A stretch of 64,000 nucleotides of DNA from Papaver somniferum (GCF_003573695.1 NC_039363.1:123673302-123737301), one strand, 5' to 3'; shown: positions 24,156 through 34,962, numbered from the stretch's first letter. Notes: a model not told the origin generated them from the sequence alone. Numbers and translations are program-made.

Positions 24156-24233
24156 TCTAAACCCCCTGTTTGGATTCTTCCAACAGTTGAGGAGGACCAT
24201 TAGCCTTGTTGAAGGACTTTGCTTATAAAAAAA
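24156..24233 (+). other. LINE 3' UTR and short A-tail
   Basis: About 70 bp after the RNase H stop, ending ...TTGCTTATAAAAAAA. The A-run is directly followed by the right copy of the 15-bp target duplication (24232-24246). Confidence 0.6.
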
Positions 24234-24330
24234 TGGCGGAACTACATCCTAGATTGGGCCGGCTTAAGCCACCCCTAAAGCCCACAAAAACCTTTCTTTT
24301 AACGGCCTATTTGTATGGGGCCAAATGTTA

Positions 24331-24827
24331 GGCCGGTTCCTATGGGGTATGGCATGAAAGTAGTTTTGCCATGCCAGTTTATCCACTATGAAAAAGCTGG
24401 CAAATATTAAGTAAAACTGGCAAATCTCAAATAAAATAATATATTTGTTATGATAAGTGGGATTCTTGTTAATGAAAATATTATTTGTGTGTGTAGGTGG
24501 GGTATTTATAAGATTTTAATATATTTAATGGGACCGTATGGAGTAAAAGTGAGTATTAAAATAAGAAAAAGTAGGATAGATGATGTTTCAAAATATTATT
24601 GTATAAAACTACTTCACGGTGGAGTCTCAACCGCCAGCGATCTAAATTAGATTGCCTGGTGTAAACTAGATCTCCCGGTCGAGACTCCACCGCTCGTTAG
24701 GGACTCGACCTAGCCTGGCTAAGTGGCAAATTTTTCACTTAACCATGTCAATTTACCAGTTAGCCAGCTCCATAATGGATGCAAAAATGGCAAATTCGAG
24801 AGTTTGCCATGCCCATAGGAACTGGCC
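24331..24827. mobile_element. PIF/Harbinger-type MITE (MITE-1)
   Basis: 497 bp with terminal inverted repeats GGCCGGTTCCTATGGG (24331-24346) and CCCATAGGAACTGGCC (24812-24827), flanked by TTA at 24328-24330 and 24828-24830. A 3-bp TWA duplication and GG-starting termini are typical of PIF/Harbinger. It has no coding capacity. Inside is a perfect 12-bp hairpin arm pair (24617-24628 with 24681-24692). It lies within hAT-A. Confidence 0.8.
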
Positions 24828-24925
24828 TTAATATGCTAATTTTAGGATTAAGCCAACCTAGCCAGAGGTATAAAATGGTGAACCCGGGGGTTCCCAATAT
24901 TTTTGATTCCACCACTGCTTTTAAG

Positions 24926-26045
24926 CGTACTATTTAATCATTGTTCCCAATTATCTCCTAAATCTCTTTCAAAATTCAGGTGTGTGTCAAAACTTTGGAG
25001 CGTACTATTTAATAACCTTAAAGCTTATTGAGATGATAAAAAATAACTTTAGTGTCATGATTATAAGGGGTTCCGATATGTACATTATATAAATAACGAA
25101 TCATTATCAACCTTATTGAGAGGATTCATCGCCCACTCGTTGGTATTTTCCGTAGGATTAGTGTTGTGGGTTTTTTTAATGGCTTGTTTTGCATACGCAA
25201 TAGATGACATCATGATTTTAGCTATGGAACCATCTACTGGGGATGGCAGAAAAATGCCAAGTCCACCTGGTGATCAATTTCAAGGTTGTTATTCTTGGAA
25301 TGCCCATGAAGGGATAAGATATGGGTTTGGTTATGACTCGAAGACCGATGATTACAAATTGGTGTGTTTTATAAGCTATTTTAACTTGAACTAGTGTGAA
25401 GCAAAGATCTAATCACGTAGATCGGATTCACGGGAAAAATTCAAATGAACTCAGTACATCCCTCGGCTACTATCTTCCCGATCACCCAGATGGGGGGTGT
25501 TTCATAATGGAGCTCTTCATTGGCAGTCATATTTTTCTTCCAAAGCCTTAATTGCTTTACACGTGACAGATGGACTTACCAGAGGAATCTCATCACCAGA
25601 AAATTCAAATTTGGAGAAGTTCTTTGGCACTCCATATATTGATGTGTTGGATGTGCGTCTTTGCATGATTTATTGTAATGTAAAACTTGGTTTTGAAGTA
25701 TGGTTGATGAAGGATTATGGAAAGAAAGAGTCATGGACTAAAACTTATAGCATCCCAAAATTTACATAACTTGAAATCGGAAGTTTTAGGAGCTTGAGAA
25801 GGATCGAGTGTTTAAAAACTGGAGAGATTCTATTAGAGGTTTATTACAACGAGAAGAATGGGTTTTATAAAGAGGCTTTGGTTTTATATGATCCAAAGAA
25901 TGAAACTTCCACGGATTTAAAGCCTGATACATGGTCTTCAAATGTGAAAACTACAGGGAGACCCATTCTCCCATATTTTTCCACTGTCAAATCCACGGAC
26001 AGAAAAGTTCAGGCGCGCATCCATTTTCCCGTCAAAAATTCGTAG
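24926..26045 (+). pseudogene. F-box gene, 3' part with F-box-associated (FBA) domain
   Basis: Resumes the gene cut at 7394. KSLSKFRCVSKLWS (24963-25001) is the second half of the F-box. Then come NNFSVMIIRGSDMYII (near 25045), a PSTG.GRKMPSPP motif and GFGYDSKTDDYKLV (25320-25365), then NGALHWQ, VWLMKDYGKKESWTK and GEILLEVY further on. The FBA domain recruits substrates to the SCF ligase. Frame changes occur near 25110 and between 25395 and 25497, with a break between 25770 and 25790, so it is a pseudogene. A 15-bp repeat (AGCGTACTATTTAAT at 24924 and 24999) suggests a small local duplication. Confidence 0.8.
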
Positions 26046-26619
26046 CAGACCCATAATTTATGAAATTCTGCTTCTCAGTTTTTAAAAGGCCAAACTACTC
26101 TTTTCTTCGAGCGACGAACAGAGAGAAGCGAGAAGAAAACAATGGTGAACTCCGATTCTTCGTTTTTAACATTTGGATTTTTCTCTTTGTCAAATCTTTT
26201 CCCAAATCCTTTTCTGAATAATCTTCTCAATAAAACTAGGGTTTCTGTTTCAAAATCTGCGGTTTAAATCTGGGGATTTTGGGTTTCTGTTGTCTTTGAT
26301 TATTCGAGAAGTAAAAAGAAATTAAAATTGAAGTTTAAAAGGGTAAGAAGTGTGTTGCATTATTTCGATATCAACTGAATTGGAAATTTTCATACCTTAT
26401 TTGTCTCCATGTTTTTGATCTCAATCGGAAATTTATGATTAGATTTGAATTAAAGATGTTATGCATAATGTTTTATGATTAGATTCATTGCAACGAGTTC
26501 CAATATAGCTGACCTTTTTCTTGGTTCTCTTGGTTCACAAAGTTCCAACTCCATTGCACTGTACTCATTTCTAAAGTTCTCTTGAAACTGCAACATGATT
26601 TAATAACAATCATCAGCAA
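26046..26619. other. Non-coding stretch after the F-box pseudogene
   Basis: No gene recognised. CAGACCCATAATTTATGA at 26045-26062 is roughly complementary to TCATAAATTAATTGTGGG at 27732-27749, so this stretch and the minisatellite may belong to one inverted-repeat element; no target duplication is seen. The ATG at 26142 opens only a short Phe/Ser-rich frame. Confidence 0.3.
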
Positions 26620-27375
26620 ATGCATAAATTTTTATACGCATAACTACTTATGCAGATAACCTAAACAATGCATAACAGGTCATTCAGTTAATTTTGGATC
26701 TGCATAAGATGTTATGCAGTTAAACAATAAGTGACGCATTGAAGGCGTAAAAAATATTTTATATGCATAACTACTTATGCAGATAACCTAAACAATGCAT
26801 AACAGGTCATGCTGTCAATGTTGGATCTGCATAAGATGTTATGTATTAAAACAATAAGTGACGCAGGGAAGGCGTAAAAACCTTTTTATATGCATAACTA
26901 CTTATGCAGATAACCTAAACAATGCATGACATGTCATGCTGTCAATGTTGGATATGCATAAGATGTTATGCATTAAAACAATAAGTGACGCAGGGAAGGC
27001 GTAAAAACATTTTTATATGCATAACTACTTATGCAGATAACATAAACAATGCATAACAGGTCATGCTGTCAATGTTGGATCTGCATAAGATGTTATGCAG
27101 TTAAACAATAAGTGACGCAGGGAAGGCGTAAATTTTTTTTTATATGTATAACTACTTATGCAGATAACCTAAACAATGCATAACAGGTCATGATGTCAAT
27201 GTTGGATCTGCATAAGATGTTATGCATTAAAACAATAAGTGACGCAGGGAAGGCGTAAAAACCTTTTTATATGCATAACTACTTATACAGATAACCTAAA
27301 CAATGCATAACTTGTCATGCTGTCAATGTTGGATCTGCATAAGATGTTATGCATTAAAACAATAAGTGACAATGT
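26620..27375. repeat. Minisatellite, about six units of 126-128 bp
   Basis: The anchor TAACTACTTATGCAGATAA (one copy carries a change) recurs near 26641, 26769, 26895, 27022, 27149 and 27276. Each unit contains several ATGCATAA or TTATGCA words in both orientations and a GTGACGCAGGGAAGGCGTAA segment. Units differ by only a few bases. No open frame is shared by the units. Confidence 0.9.
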
Positions 27376-27900
27376 CTTCTGCATCATTTTGTTTAGTGCA
27401 TAAGACAATATAAGGGAAAATTTAGCTGCATAACTTTTTTTCTGTTTCTTCTACTTGATTTTTTCTTCTTCGTCTGTTTCATCCATTTTTGTTGAAATGT
27501 ATTCTAGGGTTTAGTCAAAAATGATTTACTTCTTTGAATCATCGATTTTAAATGATTTATTTCTTTAAATGATGGAGAAAAAATCTTTGCAGATCCGTTA
27601 CAGAGATTAATGGAGGAATAGGGAAAGAAACCGGCGGAGAAGAAAAAAAATTATGCCCAAAAACGATGAAGGGTAATAGAGTCTTTCAATACGTTTTAAA
27701 TATTTTTAAATAATTATGGGTGCGACTGTATCATAAATTAATTGTGGGCCTGGCGGTAAGATTTTTTTTTTTTTTGGGCCTGCGCCTAAGTTCCCCTCTT
27801 CAAATTCACTTCGTGAAGAGCTCCGTTTCAGTTTTTACGGGTACTAAAGCCTGCTAATTAGTTTTTCCAATTTAGCATTGACATCTATAATATTCACTAA
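27376..27900. other. AT-rich stretch without a recognisable gene
   Basis: Contains a T-run (about 27762-27774) and GGGCCTG repeats at 27747 and 27776. Nothing else is supported. Confidence 0.4.
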
Positions 27901-28463
27901 GGGTAAGTCCTATGGGCTAGATATATAGCAGCTAGATTGGCCATCCATGTCAGCCTGGGCAACCTCCTAAGTCCTATGATATTTCTAATCGAGCAGCGAA
28001 ACGCTGAATAGAACAACGTTGAGCGCTAAACCAAACAACGGCACACAATTTTATTTTTTAAAAACTAATCATTACCTTTTTCTCTCCACCTTTTTTTCCT
28101 CTCTCCAATTTTTTCCACTCTCTCCAACATTTTCCTCTCTCTCTCCAATTACATCACTTCCTCTCTCCATCTAACTCTTCCACGTATTTTTTCTTTTCAT
28201 TCTTTCTTCTCTATCCATCACTTTCTCTCTCTCAATGATAAAAATTTAGTTAAAAAGTATCCAACGCAATGGTTCAGCGTTATAGTCACTTTTTGAGTGC
28301 TAAATGATTCAGCGTTTCAATCTCGCTGCTACTTGAATTGAGAGCACTTGTTAGGAGAGAGAAGTAGACAGAAGTAATGTCAACTTTTTTTCCACACTTT
28401 TTTCTTGATTTGCAACACTTTTTGGCAAATCTAGCAGCTCAATCTAGCCCATAGGACTTAGCC
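27901..28463. mobile_element. PIF/Harbinger-type MITE (MITE-2)
   Basis: 563 bp with termini GGGTAAGTCCTATGGGC and GCCCATAGGACTTAGCC, flanked by TAA at 27898-27900 and 28464-28466. The terminal repeat extends about 40 bp with mismatches. It shares the TCCTATGGG block with MITE-1. It is non-coding, with CTCTCTCC-rich tracts at about 28080-28230. Confidence 0.8.
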
Positions 28464-28664
28464 TAATGAAAATTAGTAGTTATATGTATATGAAATCTTT
28501 TTATGATTATCCATTAGCATCTTTATTATTTGTTTTGAAGAGTAAAAATTTGATCTTCTTTCGTAATACATTTATACATTTTTAAGTAAATATGCAACTT
28601 TTTCCAAGATATTTATTTTGAGACATGGACAAGGCTATAACCTGTTTGGATGCTTCTCCAGAAG

Positions 28665-30714
28665 CAGGGGCGGAGCCAAGGGTTGACTAACCCTCGCGGG
28701 GGTCTAACAACCTCACCCAATATTTCGTTTAGGCAATCTGTATGGACAAACTTCAATATAATTCCAAGAGAATCAACTAGACAGTCAGACTCAATCAATG
28801 GAAATATATCCAAGAGTTGTCCCTTTGTTTCACAATGTAATCAGCAAATCAAACAGATAGAAATCTGCGAGCCTGATTATTATGTGAAGCAACTTGAACG
28901 ATACCAAAGACCAATGTTCAAGTGTCAATCAATTTATATGAACAACCAAAGGTTGGATTATCTAATTGATTGAACTACGCACAACATGTGATATTTCAAT
29001 TACATAAACAAATATAATGCGGAAAATAAATAACACTGACACCAGAAATTTTGTTAACGAGGAAATGGCAAATGCAGAAAAACACAGGGACCTAGTCCAT
29101 ATTTGAACACCACACTGTATTAAGCCGCTACAGACACTAGCATACTTCAAGTTAACTTCGGGCTGGAATGTAGTTGAGCCCTAACTAATCTCACACTGAT
29201 CAAGGTCTCGATAGAAACCTAAGGTTAAAGGAGAATCGACTCTAGCTTATACAACTAGTATCACACAGGAGGTGTGGGGATTAGGTTTCTCAGTTGATAG
29301 AGTTCTTCCTTATATAGTCTTCAAATCAGGATTTGTAATCAATTTTACCTTGGTAACTAAGCATTAAATATTCATCGTTAGATGAAAACCTGATTAGACT
29401 CAAGTTAATATCTTTCAACCGTTAGATCGAAATTAGCTTGTTACACACAAATGAAAAGTGACTTCATTTAGATATGAGTAACCGTACCTAAACGTGTACA
29501 CGAAGTTAGCCATGTGAACACTTTCATATCAACCTTATTCATCTTAACCATAACTAGTTCAAATGACTCAAATGAAACTAGTTATAGAGTTGTTCAATTG
29601 TTTATATTCTCATAGAAGTATACAAGACACGATTGAAGCAAAATCAATTTTGACTCACTCGAATCTATTCATGAACATTATAGTCACGGTTTTCAAAAGA
29701 TTGCATTCATTAGTATATAAATGTATTAGTTCATGAAAAACCGATTTTAGAACATAACCTACTCAAGTACCCAAACGGGTACGCATACTTAAGTGGCCGG
29801 ACTAAGTTTGGGTTCACCAGTATGCGAACGGGTGCGCATACCTTCCAAACTCAGTTGAATTTCCGGACATGAAATTTACGCCAGTACGCATACGGGCATG
29901 CATACTAATTTCCCGGACTTTCATTAAACCAACCAGTACGCATACGAATATGCATACTATGGTTCCCGGACTTGGAATAACTTGCAACAGTTAGCATATA
30001 AGTACGCATACTGTGTTATATCCAATCATGATTAATAGTTCTAAACTCCAATTTCAATCATTGAAACATTCTTAGAAGACGACAATAGAAGTCTCACACA
30101 AACTATTAGCTTCAAAGCAATTTTCAAGTGATCGAATGACCAATACGAAATATTCCGAGTCTACATCAAATGATTGTCCCATACAAATCATGTAAGATAT
30201 TACCAGGCGATTTTCACATGATCATCTTTTGACTTTCGTCAAGAATATAAGATGAACTTGGTTAAAGCGAAAGCTTACCAACACATATTCCGAGAAATAT
30301 GTAAGCGAGTTATACTCAGCTCGAAATATCAAATGTGTATAATCGGTGTCTATATAGATATACGACTTTTGTCTCAAATAGGAGATAGAGTAGATAGACT
30401 TTTGAGTGATAGATGAGTTCAAGTCTCCACATACCTTTTGTTGATGAAGTTCCACAAGATCCCCTTAGTAGTTCTTCGTCTTCAATCAATAAACGTCGTG
30501 AAGTCTAATGCTCAACTACATTTTTATCCTAATACGAGATTTAGCTATAAATAGACTAGAAATCAAGACTTATAGTTTTGGCAACTAAACTTTACAAACA
30601 AGCTTGAGATAGCAACGCTTGCGAGTTCGACCGAGCAGTGCTCTAACAGTCCCCATATTTTTGTAAAACCTTTCTTAACATCCCTTAATATTTTTACCTC
30701 GGCTCCGCCACTGG
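28665..30714. mobile_element. hAT-type ends (hAT-B) enclosing a solo LTR
   Basis: CAGGGGCGGAGCC (28665-28677) and GGCTCCGCCACTG (30701-30713) are inverted termini. TCCAGAAG at 28657-28664 and 30715-30722 is a perfect 8-bp duplication, allowing one extra base at the right end. Between them is a Copia-type LTR ending at 30648. Without it the hAT would be under 100 bp, so much of the element has probably been lost. Confidence 0.65.
28690..30648 (-). repeat. Solo LTR of the LARD family, inside hAT-B
   Basis: The right end ...GAGCAGTGCTCTAACA matches the family; the left side joins the family at GGGGGTCTAACAAC (about 28697), but the usual TGAAAAA start is missing, so the left boundary is approximate and no 5-bp duplication is found. 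The core is at 29041-29100. Motifs like GTACGCATAC recur at about 29765-30015, where LARD-A has GTTCGCGGACT motifs. No internal region adjoins. Confidence 0.7.
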
Positions 30715-30722
30715 TCCAGAAG

Positions 30723-31375
30723 TCAGATGTAAAAATAATTGCTCCACAAAAATCCATTTTTTTTGCTTTTAGAAGTTATTCTGAAATTGTGTTCATAAAC
30801 TAATTTATGACTCTTTTGTTTATAGAAGTCGAAAATAACTTCTGAAGTGTTATCCAAAAAGACTATCAGTAGTTAGGTCTTGTTAAAATCATTGAATTCC
30901 TGAAATAACAAGTGTTTTCTTGTTGTAAACTAATTATTGTATAAACAACTGCTTTGATTTATAAAAACATAATTTAATTTTAAGATTGTTAAGTTTGCTC
31001 TAAAGCTAGACATACGCTAATTTTAATATTGCTAATGTTTGTCCTAAAGCTACACATACGCTATTTTAACCGTAGATACACCATAAATAGTTTATCATGG
31101 TCAATCATGACAATTACGATGAATCCATAACACCGTGACTAAGAACTTTTCCAAGACACATCAAATATCTTCGTTGTGATTATTGTTTATTTTTTGGACA
31201 CAAAAAATCAGGTAAATTAAGGCCTTGAACTTTTAAAAGTCTAATAAAAATAACTTCAATGTAATTAATATTCAATTTTAGCCACCATCAATATCAGTTA
31301 TTCACCTTTGATGGTGTTTGTTTTTTAGCCACTCAAAAATTATAATTTTCGCAGTTCTAATTATCCTTTGCTTAT
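30723..31375. other. No gene recognised
   Basis: AT-rich DNA. ACTTCTGAAGTGTTATCCAAA (30838-30858) is roughly complementary to TGTTTGGATGCTTCTCCAGA (28643-28662), suggesting hAT-B landed in an older inverted-repeat element. Confidence 0.35.
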
Positions 31376-33190
31376 TGTAAAAAGGAGAGGGTACCATGTA
31401 CACCATCAAATTTTTTTCGTTCGGCAACTTATATGGACAAAACCCAATACAGTTTCAAGTATATCTAAGCAAAGACCCTTGAATATTATGTACGTAGAGT
31501 TTTTCTCTTTTCTATTCCACGGTCAATATGTATAGACCAAAGGTCCTTGTACCTGATTATGTAGATGAGTTCTTGGACGATCTCAAGAATCGATATTCAA
31601 CATCAATCTAGCCATATCTGAATTCAGAGGATCTGAATTCTAACAAGTTTGAAACTTGCAATCTATCTTTCGAGATATGAATTTACAAGAACGAGTCTTG
31701 TTTTTAATTTTAGTTAATAAGGAATTAAACTATCTAGATTGATTATCTACTACTTGTGTTATTCCTATGATAAAGATAAAACAATATATTGCAGAAAATG
31801 AAAAACACAAGATACCAGACATTTTGTTGACGAGGAAAATTGCATATGCTGAAAAACCCCGGACCTCGTCCAGCTTTCAACACCACACTGTATTAGGTCG
31901 ATATATACACTAGCCTACTATCAGACTTCGGACCGAAATGTGGTTGAGGCTGAATTAACCTTCCAAGCAATTTAGCTGCAGTCATGCTCCTTATATCTCC
32001 TAAAACTCGCAACTCTCTACACACTTGATTCCCTTAGCTGACGTCCTTTTCATCTTAAGAGTTGCTTCAACCTCAGTGAAGACTTTGGTACCTACCTACC
32101 TCCAATAGACAAGCTTATTTGATTTCCTTTTGATTTTGTAATATAGGTCTCGAAATCTGTTTGCAGAAGACAAAGTCCAACAAACCTCATAAATCCAGAA
32201 CTTGCACTCGGTTAGATGAGAAGTATGGATTCTTAACCACCTATCAAGAACAGTCCAAACAAATTAAAAAAAAAAGTTTAGATATCTATCTTGAGGAATC
32301 ACAAAATCTGAGACGAAGAGAACTTTGTGATTTTTATTTATCTCGTTCCTGATTTGAGATTACAAAACTCAAATATCAATAAGAGAAAGATCCGGATTCA
32401 CAAACTATCAGGTAAAGGATAGTCTGAACAGGCTTCACGAATCCCTAAGTGAAGTATTTAAGTCATAACCTAATTATGTTTCTGTTTGAGGGTGAAAACG
32501 ATTTCTGCTGATTTCGGTAATTTCGTGTGTGTGGGTGAGAAACGAGTTTAAACCCTAAACAATGTACTGCAAGGGAGTACTTTGATTCGAGAGATCAATC
32601 TGTACAAATCCGGCCTAAACCAAGAAATGGTCATTCCAGACTTGCTTCGGCACAAAGTGAAGGAGAAGGGTTGGTCTTAGGGAGGGAAGTGAAGAGAGTG
32701 TTGAGACCAGAATAATTGATTCTTGAAGAGTAGTTGTTTGACGACTGTATCAGAAAGTGAAACGCTAGCAGATTGGGAAGCTAACAAGTGATTTCTGAGT
32801 GTTGTATTATCCTGACCAAAACTTGTTTTTTGATGGAAATAGGTGAGACCTATTTATACAAGTCGCAACGAAACGTACCCTGGTCTCGTAAGAAGTGGAA
32901 ACGGTTGAGTAACTGGAAGGAAGCAGTAACGGGTAACGCCTGGAATTGATGTTTCCATAATGAAGGAAACGCTTCACCATTACTTCTTGTATTTACTAAC
33001 CGCCTCACTCTTATGACACTTTCTTGTAACGTGCGTAGTGTACGCCGCACGCTGTAAACCGCCAGACCAATACCCTGATGAGCATCCCCCAGTTTGTGGT
33101 TATCTACTCTTCCAGAATCACTACTATTCCAGAATCACTTGATGTCTCGAGTATTTTTCGTGGAAAACGTGTAGCATATTTTTTGGAAAG
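31376..33190 (-). repeat. LTR-like fragment related to the LARD family
   Basis: Starts TGTAAAAAGGAGAGGGTACC, parallel to the LARD-A LTR start, and carries the family core at about 31811-31873 (ATTTTGTTGACGAGGAAA). Diverged from the other LTRs. The right boundary is not defined; the sequence runs into the satellite repeats at 33190. Confidence 0.5.
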
Positions 33191-34320
33191 TTAAGATTGA
33201 GAGGATTTCTGGTTCGGTGGTGACATTCGACGGCCGAGATTTTGCATCTTGAGAGGAAGGTTAACCGTTGATTGTTGTTATCTTTCGTTGGTAGCCAGTG
33301 GCGTGGCCATGGTGTTGGCGTGTCTTGCGCATGCTCTTGGCGTGGCTGATTAGGGTTTGGTGCCGTGACCAAAGAATTGTCATAGCTAAGTGTGTGTCGT
33401 GTCCAAAGAGTTGGCAGCGTAGCCAAAGGTTCCCACAAGTCGTTTGGTGGCAAGTTTGTACGCCTGAGATCTGCATCTCAGAAGGAAGGATATACGTTGA
33501 TTGTTTCAACCTTTCGTTCGGCATCCAGCGGCATGGAGGCATGGCTTTGGCCAAATTAGGTCTTTGGCACCGTGGACAAATTAGGGTTTTGGCATCGTGG
33601 CCAAGAGTTGGTACCGTAGCCAAGATATTGCCACAAGTCGTCTGGTGGCAAGTTTGTGCGGCTGAGATATGCATCTCAGGAGGAAGGGTTGTCGTTGATT
33701 ATTGCAAACCTCCGTTTGGCGGCCAGCGGCATGAAGGCATGGCCAGCACGGCTCGTGCATGCTCTTGGGGCGGCTCAAATTAGGGTTTGGCACAAACCGT
33801 GGAACTTTGGCATCGCGGCCAAGAGGTTGCCACAAATCGTTTGGTTTGGTGGCAAGCTTGTACAGCTGATATTTGCATCTCAGAAGGAGGGGTAGCCGTT
33901 GATTGTTGCAAACCTCCGTTTGGAAGCCAGCGGCATGGAGGCATGGATTTGGCATGTTTTAGGCGCGGCCAAATTAGAATTTGGCGTAAACCGTGGAATT
34001 TGGCATTGGGCCAGGAGTTGCCATGCATTTGGTGGCGAACTTGGACGGCTGAGATTTGCATCTCAGAAGGAAGGGTAACCGTTGATTGTTGCAACCCTTC
34101 GTTTGGTAGCCAGCGGCATGGAGGCATGGCTTTGGCATGTTTTAGGCGCGGCCAAATTAGGGTTTGGCGTAAACCGTGGAATTTGGCATTAAGACATGAG
34201 TTGCCATGCGTTTGGTGGCGAACTTGGACGGCTGATATTTGCGTCTCAGAAGGAAGGGTAGCCGTTGATTGTTGCAACCCTTCGTTTGGTAGCCAGCGGC
34301 ATAGAGGCATGGCCGGCATG
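33190..34320. repeat. Long tandem repeats (183-229 bp units)
   Basis: About six units. The anchor GTTGATTGTT or a close variant recurs near 33267, 33496, 33694, 33898, 34081 and 34264; the last two steps are both 183 bp. Most units contain CTGAGATNTGCATCTCAG, a hairpin-forming palindrome. Because 183 is divisible by three, long open frames appear on both strands (33787-34404, 33780-34433); they are repeat artefacts. GC content is well above the surroundings. Confidence 0.85.
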
Positions 34321-34830
34321 GCTTTGGCGCGGAGGTGTGGCTGGCATGGCATGCCATTGGCACTATGGTGCGGCTTGCATGTTTGGCATGCCTTTGGTGC
34401 GTAGATGTGGCTGGCATAGCATGCCATTGGCACGATGATCGGCTAGCACGGTTGGCATGCCTTTGGCGCGGAGATGTGGCTGACATGGCATGACATTGGC
34501 ACGGTGATACGGCTGGCATGGTTGGCATGCCTTTGGCGCGGAGATGTGGATGTCATGGCATGCCATTGGCACGGTGGTGCGGCTGGCATGGTTGGCATGC
34601 CTTTGGCGTAGAGATGTGGCTGGCATGGCATGCCATTGGAACGGTGGTGCGGCTGGCATGGTTGGCATGCCTTTGGCGCGGAGATGTGGATGGCATGGCA
34701 TGCCATTGGCACGGTGGTGCGGCTGGCATGGTTGGCATGCCTTTGGTGCGGAGATGTGGCCGGCATGGAATGCCATTGGCACGGTGGTGCGGCTGGCATG
34801 ATTAGTATGCCTTTGGCGCGGATATGGCTA
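34320..34830. repeat. 70-bp tandem repeats
   Basis: About seven units with GGCTGGCATGGTTGGCATGC at 34511, 34581, 34651 and 34721 and a diverged copy at 34791. Rich in GGCATGCC and GGCATGGCATGCC palindromes. The period is not a multiple of three, and all overlapping frames are artefacts. Confidence 0.9.
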
Positions 34831-34962
34831 TTAGGGTTTAGCGTGTCGAAGCCCTAGTTTAAAATATGTGGCACGCGCGATTGGCACGTTTGTCTAGCAT
34901 GCGCGGCTGGCATGTGCAGAGATGATGCCAGTCAGTACCGAGGGCTCTGCCGTGGAGCATGG

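Larger units (their letters stand above)
7411..24231 (+). mobile_element. L1-type LINE retrotransposon with RNase H, split by LARD-A
   Basis: Bounded by an imperfect 15-bp duplication, AATGGTGGAACTTCA (7396-7410) and AATGGCGGAACTACA (24232-24246). The right copy follows an A-run after the 3' UTR, as expected for target-primed reverse transcription. Without LARD-A it is about 7.8 kb. Parts in order: a long 5' region (7411-8190 and 17194-18380) holding an antisense gene, ORF1 with a DUF4283-like region and zinc-knuckle remnant, and ORF2 with endonuclease, RT, zf-RVT-like and RNase H domains. Many stops and frameshifts make it dead. It is possible that the LINE proper begins nearer 18060 and the 5' part is older DNA; the flanking duplication argues for one insertion. 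Confidence 0.7.
7387..24925. mobile_element. Short hAT element (hAT-A) with nested insertions
   Basis: Ends are CAATGGTGGAA (7395-7405) and TTCCACCACTG (24907-24917), an 11-bp terminal inverted repeat with one mismatch. They are flanked by CTTTTGAG (7387-7394) and CTTTTAAG (24918-24925), an 8-bp target duplication with one mismatch, as hAT elements make. Without its insertions (LINE 7411-24231, MITE 24331-24827) the element is only about 190 bp and codes for nothing, so it was moved by a transposase from elsewhere. Confidence 0.75.

Noticed and set aside
7395..24917. A single giant hAT transposon of 17.5 kb.
   Set aside because: No hAT transposase is visible, and the interior is explained by a LINE with its own duplication plus an LTR element and a MITE.
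33780..34805. Long open frames on both strands (up to 217 codons) with repeated peptides.
   Set aside because: They follow from the tandem repeats: 183 bp keeps frame, and the 70-bp array opens all frames. No domain or start context supports a gene.
26620..34830. Possible CRISPR-like or coding interpretation of the regular repeats.
   Set aside because: Units are contiguous tandem repeats without unique spacers, in plant nuclear DNA.
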